A stretch of 64,000 nt of DNA from Telopea speciosissima (taxonomy: Eukaryota > Streptophyta > Magnoliopsida > Proteales > Proteaceae): positions 62,001 through 126,000 of the forward strand of contig NW_025317415.1 of the NCBI RefSeq assembly GCF_018873765.1, in the 5' to 3' direction. Shown piece by piece: positions 23,197 through 34,196 of the stretch. The notes beneath the pieces are model-generated. The model saw only the letters and a program-made list of their open reading frames with translations. It did no database searches and was not told the origin of the DNA. The position numbers were made by a program, and so were the translations under genes. Numbering within the stretch: the stretch's first letter is position 1; each line of letters opens with the position of its first letter.

Positions 23197-24628
23197 TGTA
23201 ACGCCTTAAAACCCCGAACAGTCGGATTTCGAGCTGTTAACTCATATCCATAGGCTAACCATCAGTGTAACATGTTAGTCTTCTAAAATAAAATTCCCAT
23301 CTTAATAATTATTGAATTAAAACCAAAATAAATATTCTTGTCTTCAAAAGAGGGTAACATAACTAATGGTCCAAACCATCTAAACTGAAATAGAAAAATA
23401 GTTCAACATGAACTCTCCAACTAAAGAAAACTAAAAGTACTAACAGGAGATAAACTAAATAAAATGATGATGCCCTTGGGAAGGTTCTTCACGATCACAC
23501 GCGCTCAAGACTACACGTTCCCGATATCCTTGGCTAGACCTACGTCCTCATCTGCAAAACATCACATCTTGCCTGAGTTTTGGAAACTCAATAAGCTACC
23601 TTAAAAAGTAATGCTTGTAAAGACATGATAACAATGGTTCATGGTTTAATGGAGAAACGAAATATAGTATAGACAAGTGTGAAATTCCATATCCAATAAA
23701 TTAACCATAGTTTGAATGCTCATGTAACACAAACCAAAATCCAAATCAAATCTCGAATTAACAACTATACTAAATTTCGTATAGTTTGTCTATCAAAAGC
23801 AATAGCCATAGAAAATATAACTCGGCAAAAATAGGTAAAACCCCATTTCCAAAACAAAAGCAATTGCATGTAAATCTTTCTTTTATACTTACAGAGACGG
23901 GCTACGATCATCAAAATAACTAGTGATACGAGTATAGCCCAGTAGGCTACAATACTAAGACGGTATGAATACTAATGCCGGCCTATTCCGGTTCCTTACC
24001 CGTCATAAGGTGGTATAGGACTTGCAAAGAAAATCAGAATCAAAGACAAAAGGCTTTCGCCTCCTATACCGTCACATGGGGTTTCTAGTGAGAAGCAACA
24101 AAAGGGACTCTACCGATAGGACCATAATCCATCTTTCTGGGCAGCCACTCCCAAGGACTAGTAAACCAGCCCCATTTTCTGCTCCAAAAGTTTTCTCAAA
24201 CATAATAGAGTAAAGCAACAAAGAGTCATCAAAATAGTTACATAGGAATAGACTCCAAAAGAGTTTGAAAAACACCATATCAGTGTATTAAACAGTTACA
24301 TGAAAATAAAGCCAAAACAGAATTTTAAAAGAAACATAACAATATATTGAATGGATTCTTGAAAATGAAGCTAAAACAGAAATTAAAACAATATAAAAGT
24401 GTATTAAATGGATACATGAGATGTAGCCCAAAACAGAATTTTAGACATAGCATAACGATGCATTAAATGGTAACATGAGATGAAGCCAAAAACAGAATTT
24501 AAAATACAGCATAACAGTGTATTAAATGAACACATGAAATGCAGTCAAAACAGAATTTAAAAAAAACAGCATACTAGATATAAACCATTCCATAAGAATG
24601 GGTTCCAAAAAGAGTTTAAAAAACAGCA
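23197..24628. repeat. LTR-like insert with internal tandem repeats
   Basis: Starts TGTAACGCCTTAAAACCCCG, a start style seen in Ty3-type LTRs, and stops at ...AAACAGCA just before array sequence resumes (TTTAAACTATATTC). No 5-bp target duplication is visible, so ends may be eroded. No coding capacity is apparent. Orientation is unclear, since both strands would read TG...CA. Confidence 0.5.
24225..24628. repeat. ~60-bp tandem repeats, about six degenerate copies
   Basis: A unit with an AAACAGAATTT core, followed by CATAACAGTGTATTAAATG and an ACATGAGATGAAGCC-like segment, recurs at about 24317, 24378, 24434, 24492 and 24552, with a weaker copy before. Spacing is 56-61 bp. It forms the right third of the LTR-like insert. 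Confidence 0.75.
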
Positions 24629-24821
24629 TTTTTTAAACTATATTCTTTTTTCCATTTTTATAAGTGAGAGAAGGGTATTTTTTAAGAGAATGAACAAAAC
24701 TTTCGGGGTTGGGACAATTGCGATTATATCACATATTGAGTTTTGCGGAAATTATCTCAGCTTGAAGCATCTTAGGTTGCGTTGATGCTCTAAAAATTGT
24801 GAGAAATTTCCAGTGGAGACA

Positions 24822-24926
24822 ATGGGAAGCAACAATAAAACAATCAACGCCGAGGATCTGATTTCAAAGCATAAAGACGATGGGCACTTCGACAGCCTCA
24901 CTTATTATCCATGTTCGCCCTGTTAG
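24822..24926 (+). pseudogene. SHG1/BOD1-like N-terminal exon, unit 5
   Basis: Third copy of the short frame: ATG at 24822, NAEDLISKHKDDGHFDSL with two substitutions, then the same stop after SPC. As in unit 4 the earlier ATG is absent. Tentative family call. Confidence 0.4.
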
Positions 24927-27429
24927 CGTAGCTGGGCAGGTAGTCTACGTTTCTCTCCTACTCCCACCGCAATCAGATGAGAGGTAAGTCTGCAAATACA
25001 TAGGTAATGTGAGTGTGTGTGTGTGTGTGTGCATGCTTTGTGGAGTTGTGCTCTGCAACTCCAGAGGTGGGATTTGACATTTTCTTTTCTCATCAGTCTG
25101 AGGCATTGACCTAATTAAATGGAATCCTAAAGAGCCCAACTAAAGAAAACATTTGAAATCAGTGAAGGTATTGTGGACCCTTTTTTCCCCTTCTTTGAAT
25201 TTGTCTTTTATCAATTTTTTTTGTTGATTATATCTTTTCTTTCTTTCTTTTTTGTTTTTTTTTATGAAAAGGAAAATTTGCCTTATCTTTTCTTTCTTGG
25301 TTATGCAGATTTGAACATATTGATTGAGAAATCACTATTGTCAATGGGTGAGTTTTGTCTTGATTCCAGTTGGATTTCTTCACTTATCTCTAATATCTCT
25401 CTGCTTTTCCTTCTACTCTTGTTTGTAAATTTCAGTGGTTGGTAGATGGTTTCTTTGCTTATTCTTCATTTTTTTACCTTTTCAGGCATTGCTTGATTTG
25501 CTTCATTTAGATTCCTACGAAGGGTTATAATTGCATGTGTTATTTTTCTCACGGAAAAATTGGTGATTTTGGTTAGGAAAAAATAGAGGTTTTGTCTAAA
25601 TCAGATAGGAATTCTTCACTCAGAAGTTGCCTTTGACAAAGTAAGTGGGGATGCATTTTCTGGAATACACATTATTTGTTCACGATGAAACTTAATTGAA
25701 CAAATGCAACTAAAATACAATCTTTGTCTGGTCGTACGGATGTTTGAAGACCATCTCTTTTGGGATTTTTATATGCTTTCCTTTTCCTCTTTCATTTTCT
25801 CTTTGATCCTAGGGTTGACATCCTGAAACCCAATGGCCGCACACACATGCAATTTTATGTTCTTTTTTTCTTTTAATATAAATCTGTTTTTGACCAATTT
25901 CCATTTTAATTCGTTCATAGGTTTTATTTGCTTGCTTGGTGATCAACGAAATTGGTAGGTTTTAACTTCTTCTACCTTTGTTGCTTAGTTCCTTTGAAAT
26001 AAATAAAAAATTCCATTCTAATTTTGTTGCTTATGTTCCTTTGAAATCAACGAATTTCCATTCTAATGCATTCTTTGTTGCTAGGATCTCTCTGCTGCCT
26101 TTCTAGAATTATTTTTTTGTCTTTAAATCAACGAATTTCTTTTTGTCTTGAAGATGGTCGCACAAAATTGTAACGAGGATAAAGTAAACCAGTAATTAAG
26201 TTCAGTACTAAATTTCCTATCCTTGGAATTGAACTTGGTCATAATTTTCTGTCTATGCAATATGTGTAAATCTCAGAAGGGTCCTCCAATGGCTGGAGTT
26301 TTGCGTGGGAATGGAGTTATAAATGGAACAGTCTCAATCAAGCATCCACTTGCATCAACTGAGGTTGATGAGTTCTGTTATGCCCTTGGTGCGAAGAATC
26401 CCATCCACAACATCTGCATCGCAAACAATGGAATGGCAGCAGTAAAGTTTATGTGTAGTGTCAGGACATGGGCCTATAAGACCTTCGAAACTGAGAAGGC
26501 AATCCTTTTGGTGGCCATGGCTACCGTAGAGACATGAGAATCAAAGCTGAGCATATCCGAATTGCTGATCAGTTTGTGGAAGTTCCTGGTGGGACCAAAA
26601 ATAACAACTATGCTAATGTGCAGCTCATTGTGGAGGTGCGTATTCATATTGCATTTATTTTCTGTTTATTGATAGACAAGAAAAATTGAAGAGTGATGAA
26701 TCTCTTATTGAGGTGTTGCCTTATTTGGCAAGTTTTGATAATATTTATTTATTATTTGAACTTCAAATGGCTAGGAAACTTTAACTAGAAGACCTAAATT
26801 ATTAAACTAGCAAATGGTTGATGAAATCATAAATAAGAAAAAGTAACGTCAGTCTATTACCGCACAAGCACAATTTGGAAAAATTAACCATCTATGATTT
26901 TCCATCCCAGTTCTGGTTTTTGTTTACTATGGTTCTAGCTAGGTAGCTGAGTAGCAGTTGATCTCATCTGATTTCTCTTCCTTTCAGGGTTTAATTGGTT
27001 AAATTAAATTCTGAACTTCAGTAAACCTGTTTTATATTTTAGTATGCTTGCTCTAAGCATTTTCTGATCTTTAAAAGGCAGAGATAACACATGGTAATGC
27101 GGTTTGGCCTGGTTGGGGCTATGCATCAGAGAACCCTCAGCTGCCAGAGATGCACTGAATTCAAAGGGCATGATATTCCTGGGGCCACCTGCTGCATCAA
27201 TGGGAGCATTGGGAGATAACATTGGTTCGTCAGTAATTGCTTAAGCTGCAGGAGTACCAACACTTCCTTTGAGTGGATCTCATGTAAGTTTTATTTCTTA
27301 TTTGCTGTGTTGTTCTAATTCTTCATTTGTGTGAAGTATTCAGAGTTCAATGCTCTAAAATTTCCTCTTCCAAGTAAACATTCCTGCAGATAATTGCTTG
27401 GATTCCATCCCTGATGATATCTACCGGGA

Positions 27430-27655
27430 TGTTAGATTTTAGGTTGAAGAAGGAGAAGAGAAGAAAGAGAAGAGAGCAGCCACGGTTTTGGTGTTCAAGT
27501 GTTATGTCTCTAACCTAGAGACTAACATGCTTATATTGAAAAGAATGATAAATTACACCTAGGCCCTTGGCCTTATACAAATGACAAAAAATAAGAAAAT
27601 AATACAAAGGGATATTTACACATATACCCCTGATACAATACAACCATTCTTAACA
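27430..27655 (-). repeat. Copia-1 3' LTR
   Basis: 226 bp, TGTTAGATTTTAGG...TTCTTAACA. On the plus strand it is followed by CTCCCCCTTAA, the complement of the polypurine tract, which makes this the 3' LTR of the minus-strand element. Confidence 0.93.
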
Positions 27656-27662
27656 CTCCCCC

Positions 27663-30600
27663 TTAAACTGGGTGGTATATGTCATACATACCCAGCTTGT
27701 CTAACATAAAACTAAAGTGATTGGAGCCAAGTCCTTTGGTGAAGATATCAGCCACTTGTTCATTCGTCTTCACAAAGGGAGTACAAATAGCCTTAGAGTC
27801 TATTTTCTCCTTAATAAAGTGTCTGTCAACCTCAACATGCTTTGTCCTGTCATGTTGAACTGGGTTGTGAGCAATACTGATGGTTGCCTTGTTGTCGCAA
27901 TATAGACTCATAGGTTCAGTTGTCTCAAACCCCAATTCTTGGACAAGCTTCTTCAACCACAAGACTTCACACACACCATGAGCCATGGCTCTAAACTCTG
28001 CTTCAGCACTTGACCTGGCTGCCACTGGTTGTTTCTTACTCCTCCAGGTGACCAAATTGCCTCCAACAAAGGTACAGTATCCAGATGTGGATCTCCTATT
28101 AGCGATAGACCCAGCCCAATCAGCATCTGTATATACTTCAATTCTCAAGTGACCATTCCTAGAGAAGAGAAGACCTTTTCCAGGGCATGACTTCAAATAC
28201 CTGAGGATCCTATAAACTGCATCAAGATGTCCCATCTTGGGTGCATGCATAAACTGACTCACTACTCCAACAGCATAGGTGATGTCAGGTCGGGTGAGTG
28301 AAAGGTAGATAAGTTTACCTACTAGCCTCTGATACTTTTCAGCATCCACCAAAGGTTCACCACAATCTTCCCCTAGTTTATGGTTTTGCTCAATAGGGGA
28401 GGAGATTGGTTTGCATCCTAAGTAGCCTGTCTCCTTAAGTAGATCAAGAACAAACTTCCTTTGGCAAACATTGATCCCTTGCTTAGATCTTGAAACTTCA
28501 ATCCCTAGAAAATACTTCAATAGACCAAGATCTTTGATCTCAAACTACCGAGCCAAATAAAGCGTAAGCTTTAAGATTTCAGCTTCACTGTTTCCCGTGA
28601 CCACAATGTCATCAACATAAACAATGAGAGCTGTAATAGTGTTGCCCTTCCTCTGTATAAACAATGTGTGGTCAGCTTGACTTTGAGTGTAGCCATTCTG
28701 TAGGAGGGCTTATCTGAACCTCTCAAACCAAGCCTTAGGAGACTGTTTGAGTCCATAGAGAGCCTTCCTAAGTCGACACACTTTCCCATTATCACCAGGA
28801 TACTTGAACCCAGGAGGAGAGTACATATATACTTCTTCTAGGTCACCATGTAAGAATGCATTCTTCACATCAAGTTGGTACAATGGCCAATCAAGATTTG
28901 CAGCCATTGAGAGAAGTACACGGATGGAGTTATGCTTGGCCACTGGAGCAAAGGTTTCCTGATAGTCAATGCCATACACCTGTGTATACCCCTTGGCCAC
29001 AAGTCTTGCCTTATACCTTTCCACAGTACCATCAGACTTGAACTTGACTGTGAATACCCATCTGCACCCAACCGGGATTCTCCCTTTAGGGAGTTCAACA
29101 AGATCCCAAGTGTGATTCTTCTCAAGAGCCAACATCTCTGTGTTCATTGCTTCGCTCCATTTTGGATCTGCCATAGCCTCTGTTACATTCTTGGGAATAG
29201 AGATGGATGAGATAGCCACAGTAAAGGCTTTACCTGTAAAGGAGATAGAATCATAGGAAACAAACTTGGTAATAGGATTAGTGCATGCCCGAGTTCCCTT
29301 TCGGTAAGCAATAAGAAGATCTAAGTCTGAGAATGGAGAATTAGAGGAAGGTATACCTGTCTCAACTGATGAAGGCTCAGGATGAGGAGACGAAGAAGGA
29401 TTTTGGCAAGTCTTCTTTATAGGAAGCCATGAAGCAGGATTTCTCCTATCCTTCGTATACACCAATAACTCCCCCTGTTCTCTGTTTTCCTGTGCACTAG
29501 GAAGCTCCCCCTCAACAACAATATCCATATAATTTTTCTTCCCTTTGTCAAGCTGGAAAGGAGAAATAGGAACAAGAGAGGAGAAAGGAAATGACACAAA
29601 CCCGGGAACCTCTTCACCTTCAACACCACCACCACACTCCCCCTGAAGAGGGGACTGAAAATACGAAATGTTTTCAAAGAAATGAACATCCTTGGAGAGG
29701 AGCCACCGATGGGTAGGAGGATGATAGCATTTATACCCCTTTGAGGTGGAGGAATACCCAAGAAAGATGCATTTTAGGGCCTTAGGATCCAATTTAGTGT
29801 GGGCAGATTTGCTAATATGGACATAGCAAATACACCCAAACACCCTTGGAGGGAGAGAAAAAGAAGAGGACCTTGAAGGCAAGAGATCAAGAGGAACCTG
29901 GAAGTTCAAGACACTAGAAGGCATGTGATTAATAAGAAAGACAGCAGTGAGTAAAGCATCAGACCAAAAAGTTTTTGGAACATGCATGGTAAACCAAAGT
30001 GATCTAGCCACTTCAAGGAGATGGCGATTTTTTCTTTCAGCCACCCCATTTTGTTGAGGAGTATCAACACAAGCCACCTGATGAATAATGCCATGGTCAG
30101 AAAAAAAGGTTTCCAAACCACTATACATATACTCCCCACCTTTGTCTGAGCGGACAATTTGGATCCGAGTTTGAAATTGGGTATACACTAACTCATAAAA
30201 GTTTGTAAATGCAACATGGACATCACTCTTATGTTTCAAAAGAAAAACCCAAGTAACCCGAGAAAAGTCATCAATAAAAGAAACAAAGTAGCGGAAGCCA
30301 CGCAAAGAAGTAACAGGGGAGGGCCCCCAAACATCAGTATGGATAAGATGAAAAGGTGAAGATCTATTACCATTAGATGCATAAACTGTTTTACAACTTT
30401 TGACAAATAGACAAGGTTCACAATGAAAAACATGCGAAACAGGAAAAGAAGTAAACAAATATGGCAATTGTTTCCTCATAACAGAAAAGGAGGGGTGCCC
30501 CAAGCGACGGTGCCATAGCAGAATATCCTCCTGAGTACGTCCACCGTCTTGCCCACAAACAGAGGACTGAGCTTGCAGAACAGGGGAAGTACCAGTCTCC

Positions 30601-30776
30601 AAAACATACAAGCCATTAGCTTCACGACCACTGCCAATCACCCTCTTCGTCACCAAATCCTGAAAAAGACAATGGGTAGGAAAGAAGGTGACAAAGCAGT
30701 TCAAAGATCTAGTCAATTGACTAATAGAAAGAAGGTTAGTGGCAAAGTTGGGAACATGAAAAACAGAGTTCAAGGG
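27663..30776 (-). pseudogene. Copia-1 pol: protease end, integrase, reverse transcriptase, RNase H
   Basis: One collinear frame interrupted by few stops. The 687-codon part (30773-28710) has the [11 protein letters not shown] pre-integrase motif, the [10 protein letters not shown]...[13 protein letters not shown] integrase core with [12 protein letters not shown], and the RT start ([32 protein letters not shown]). A TAA lies after AWFERFR (CAA to TAA). The RT active site VYVDDIVVTG is kept at about 28605-28634. A TAG precedes FEIKDLG. The last part (28520-27663) ends with RNase H (YTDADWAGS, ARSSAEAEF, CDNKATI) and IFTKGL. Another TAA separates it from gag-protease. Otherwise full length. Confidence 0.92.
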
Positions 30777-32011
30777 TTAAAAAGGTGCAACCTGGATATC
30801 TCCCTTACCAGAAATAGAAGAGAAGGTACCATTAGCAATTTTTACCTTATCTTTCCCAGAACAAACAGAATAGGAATTATATAGCTGTGACCTACCAGTC
30901 ATATGATCTATGGCACCTGAGTCAATGACCCAAGAGGTGAGGCCGGAGGAGGAAGCCTGCAGTGCAGTGGAAGAACCGGTGGCAGAGGAACCTGAGGAAG
31001 TGGCAGAGGAATCATCCAAATGAGCCACAATCCAGCGAAATGCAGCAATGTCCTCCTTGGAAAGAGACGATTCATTAGATTCAACAACTCGAACATGAGC
31101 CTTAGGCCCTTTCTTCCACTGTCCTGGCCCTCCAAATGAACCAGCAGGGGGCTTCCCATGGAGATCCCAGCAAAAATCCTTAGTATGCCCATTCTTGCCA
31201 CAATGGTCACATAGGAATCGACCCTTCAGAGCTCCCTTAGCAACCCCCTTATCGGCCCCCTTGGTGGAGTCCTGAGGGATGGAAGAAACAAGTGCAGAGT
31301 GCTCAATAGTGGGGGCAGTCCCCATAGCACCCCTATGGGTCTCCTCACTCTGTAGATATCCACACACCTCCTCCAGTGAGGGAAGACTTGGACGGCCAAG
31401 GATTTGCACCCTAAGAGGCTCAAAATCAGCATTAAGACTTCCAAGAAGAAATAAGACCCTCTCTCTCTCAAACAACCGATGCACCTTGACCTCATCAGTA
31501 GGGCATAACTGGAGATCTCTATAATGGTCATACTCTTCCCACAGGCCCACAACAAAGCTATAGTATTCAGAGATACTTCTCTCACCCTGGCGCAAGCTGA
31601 CAATCTGTTGGAGAAGTTGGTACACCTTAGTAAAGTCCCCAACCCGATCAAAAATACGGGCCACACTATCCCAAATGTCCTTGGCAGTCTCCTTGCCCAT
31701 AAATCTTCTTCCAATCTCAGGCTTCATGGAGAAAAGAAGCCAGGCCATCACCAGGGAATTCTCAGAGTCCCACTTTGGATACCCTTGCTCAGTCGGAAGA
31801 GGGGCCTGTATACTACCATTGATGTAACCCATCTTTCCCCTACACCGGAGAATCAATTTCATGGACCGGGACCAATCCAAATAGTTGTGGTTCTCAAGTT
31901 TGGCAATAGGGAGTTGGATATTGGGACTCTCAAAGGAGCAAGGAAGAAATGGGGCTGTTTGGGCTGTGTCTACAAGAGAGGCAGGGGTGTTGCAGCATCT
32001 TTTTCACCCAT
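30777..32011 (-). pseudogene. Copia-1 gag and protease start
   Basis: The clean frame is 367 codons (31880-30777). Upstream, an ATG at 32011 (MGEKDAATP) is followed by a TAG and a frame change before the QLPIAKLENHNYLDW-type start of the gag core. Visible in order: a UBN2-like gag core (ISEYYSFVVGLWEEYD), one CCHC zinc knuckle (CDHCGKNGHTKDFCW, residues ~224-238) and the protease motif VIDSGAIDHMTG (~318-329). The frame ends at TAA 30776-30774, just short of the [13 protein letters not shown] segment. Gag packages element RNA in cytoplasmic particles. Confidence 0.9.
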
Positions 32012-32521
32012 TTTGACCTTTAATCAAACACTTGATAGGCCCAAATAACAAATATCTCAACCACAACAACAGTCCCACAAATACAGCAATAGAAAACCAG
32101 GAAAAACAGAGATAAATAGCCTGAAAATAGGCCTTTAAATCCCTAAAAACTGATCAAACAACCACGGAGTAACGATGAGTATTGTTCCTTACCAAAAAAC
32201 GATTCAAATAGACCAAAGAAACTGGTCAAACAAGAATCTATTGAAGAAACAAGACCTATTTCTCACTGCAGCTGGCGGAAAACAGAGGCAGAACAGCCTG
32301 GCCGAGATTCCCTTCTACTCCTTGGGTGCTTCCAAGAGATGTGGGAGGACACAATGAAAAGAAACAAGACCTCCACACGAAACTAGAGCACTTAGTTGCT
32401 CAGTATTTGGACCGCAGACAAGAGAGAAACAGGTCTGAGAAGGTGTGCTATTTTCCTTCACAGAGACTGTTCTTCACCTTCCAAACAATCTTCAATCACC
32501 CTCAAACTCCAGGAGCAAACA

Positions 32522-32533
32522 GCTCTGATACCA
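32522..32533 (-). other. Copia-1 primer-binding site
   Basis: GCTCTGATACCA, the reverse complement of TGGTATCAGAGC, directly abuts the right LTR. It matches the 3' end of initiator tRNA-Met as used by copia elements. Confidence 0.92.
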
Positions 32534-32759
32534 TGTTAGATTTTAGGTTGAAGAAGGAGAAGAGAAGAAAGAGAAGAGAGCAGCCGCGGTTTTGGTGTTC
32601 AAGTGTTATGTCTCTAACCTAGAGACTAACATGCTTATATTGAAAAGAATAGTAAATTACACCTAGGTCCTTGGCCTTATACAAATGACAAAAAATACGA
32701 AAATAATACAAAGGGATATTTACACATATACTCCTGATACAATACAACCATTCTTAACA
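32534..32759 (-). repeat. Copia-1 5' LTR
   Basis: 226 bp, same ends as the left LTR. About six differences are visible (for example CCGCGG against CCACGG, and TACGAAAA against TAAGAAAA). Bases 32760-32764 (CGGGA) are the second target copy, after which ACC1 exon 5 continues. Confidence 0.93.
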
Positions 32760-33769
32760 CGGGAAGCATGTGTATTTACAACAGAGGAGGCAGTGGCTAG
32801 CTGCCAGGTAGTGGGTTACCCTGCAATGATCAAGGCATCTTGGGGTGGTGGCGGTAATGGTATGAGATAGGTTTCTCCCATACTTATTTAAGGACTTTCC
32901 GTGTAGGATGAATCTACTTGATATCTTGCTCAAGCACCATATATTAAAAGAATCATGTTAATTGTAATGCAAATGTGAGTTTTCCAGGGCACATGGGCCT
33001 ACTTCTCATGTTTGAACTAACACTTTTTATTCACTTTTAACCATTCAGGTTCATAATGATGATGAAGTCAAGACATTGGTCAAGCAAGTTCAGGGTGAGG
33101 TTCCTGGTTCTCCAATATTTATAATGAAGGTCGCTTCCTAGGTGAGATCAACTTCAATTCCCACATGAGCAATGAAAGAATTATTTTCCCCTGTAATTTG
33201 GATGGAAATTTTATGTTGATGATAATTTTGATTTCCTCAGAGCCGACATTTAGAAGTCTAGCTACCTTGTGATCAGTATGGCAATGTTGCAGTTTTACAT
33301 AGTCGTGATTGTACTGTTCAGAGGCGACACCAAAAGGTAAATTCTTCCCTAGATGCTTGCCAAGTATCTTACTTTCTTCTTGATTTATTGGTACAAGCAT
33401 GCTCTCATAAGAAAATGGGGTTTGTTTTCATTGAGGAGGGTTCGATTACAGTAGCGCCTCTAGAAACAGTGAAGGAGCTGGAGCAGGTAACTAGAAGGCT
33501 AGCTAAGTACGTGAATTATATTGGTGCTGCTATTGATATAGTATGGACACTGGTGAGTACTATTTCTTAGAACTCAACCCTCGATTACAGGTTAGTGGTT
33601 CTTTGTGTTCTGTTTTCAATAGAAATTAGTGCATCTTTTGTGCTATATATCTTTGAAACAATAAGAGCAGATTAGATTTTGTTGGTGTAACTTGGAAGTG
33701 ATTACTCTGACCATATATCTTTACATTATTGCATTTCTCAGACTACTCTTAGTGAACTAGCTAATACAA

Positions 33770-33964
33770 GAATATTATAGTGCCTTTAAAGGGATGATTG
33801 AGGAACTAAATGTGTTTCAGCCACTGACAACAGATATTGAAAAATTGAAAGCTCAAAGGAATGAGTTTTTCGTCTCCAAATTTCTGGCCGGTTTAAACTC
33901 TAACTTGAAGGCTATGAAGGATCATTTATTGGCTGGTGAATCTGTTCCTACACTTAACGACACT
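33770..33964 (+). pseudogene. Copia-3 gag fragment, first part
   Basis: Plus-strand frame reading YYSAFKGMIEELNVFQ and FFVSKFLAGLNSNLK, a copia gag (UBN2-type) core. It begins abruptly where array unit 5 stops (33769), so the element's 5' LTR and gag start are lost. It is cut at 33964 by copia-2; ACACT is duplicated there. The frame resumes at 39356. Confidence 0.8.
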
Positions 33965-34189
33965 TGTAATAAAATTAAAGAGAAAGAAGGAGAAAGAGAG
34001 GAGAAGAAGAAGTGCTGCAACAAGTTGGGAGTCCCAGCCGTATTACAGACTGCCCCAAAACATTCAATATTAGTAAGATTAACAATAGGGTAAAAAGCAA
34101 AAGACCAAAATACCCCTAAGAGGGAAATCGTGAATTAGCTCTAGCGCTTATTCACCAGTTCCTCCCCCTTTCATCGACAACTTCTAACA
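33965..34189 (-). repeat. Copia-2 3' LTR
   Basis: TGTAATAAAATTAAAG...CTTCTAACA. It is followed on the plus strand by CTTCCCCTCAAGC, the complemented polypurine tract. Confidence 0.9.
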
Positions 34190-34196
34190 CTTCCCC

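Larger units (their letters stand above)
27430..32759 (-). mobile_element. Copia-1: complete Ty1/copia element, nearly intact
   Basis: 5330-bp element on the minus strand with two 226-bp LTRs, a tRNA-Met PBS, gag, pol in the copia order (protease, integrase, RT, RNase H) and a polypurine tract next to the left LTR. Both sides show the duplication CGGGA (27425-27429 and 32760-32764). The LTRs differ at about six positions by eye. The coding region has only a few stops. It is the youngest-looking coding-rich element in the array and lies inside an ACC1 exon. Confidence 0.95.
26262..33590 (+). pseudogene. ACC1: Acetyl-CoA carboxylase pseudogene, exons 2-8, unit 5, split by copia-1
   Basis: Exons: 2 26262-26635, 4 about 27075-27283, 5 in two parts (27374-27429 and 32765-32870), 6 33049-33141, 7 33241-33336, 8 about 33430-33590. 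Exon 2 is the best preserved: it reads from MCKSQKGPPMAG through IANNGMAAVKFM and SVRTWAYKTF to the shared 1-nt deletion at about 26530. It lacks the ATAAG duplication of units 3 and 4. The exon 4 and 5 acceptors are damaged, and exon 4 has the shared insertion and TAA (27242-27244). Copia-1 sits in exon 5 with a CGGGA duplication. Exon 6 ends TAG, intron 7 is largely deleted, and exon 8 has the 10-nt deletion. Confidence 0.88.
21785..33769 (+). repeat. ACC1-pseudogene tandem array, unit 5 (expanded by inserts)
   Basis: Same order as unit 4 but expanded by three foreign segments: 22256-23162, 23197-24628 and copia-1 at 27430-32759. Removing them leaves a length near the array period. It is cut at about 33769, where copia-3 sequence replaces the usual downstream block. 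Bases 24927-26261 are the T-rich intron without a gene; a GT microsatellite lies near 25011-25031. Confidence 0.85.

Noticed and set aside
24225-24628. Possible CRISPR-like repeat-spacer pattern
   Set aside because: Repeats of ~60 bp are contiguous and degenerate, without unique spacers, in a plant genome context.
24945-25139. His/Thr-rich short frame
   Set aside because: Product of the GT microsatellite near 25011-25031.
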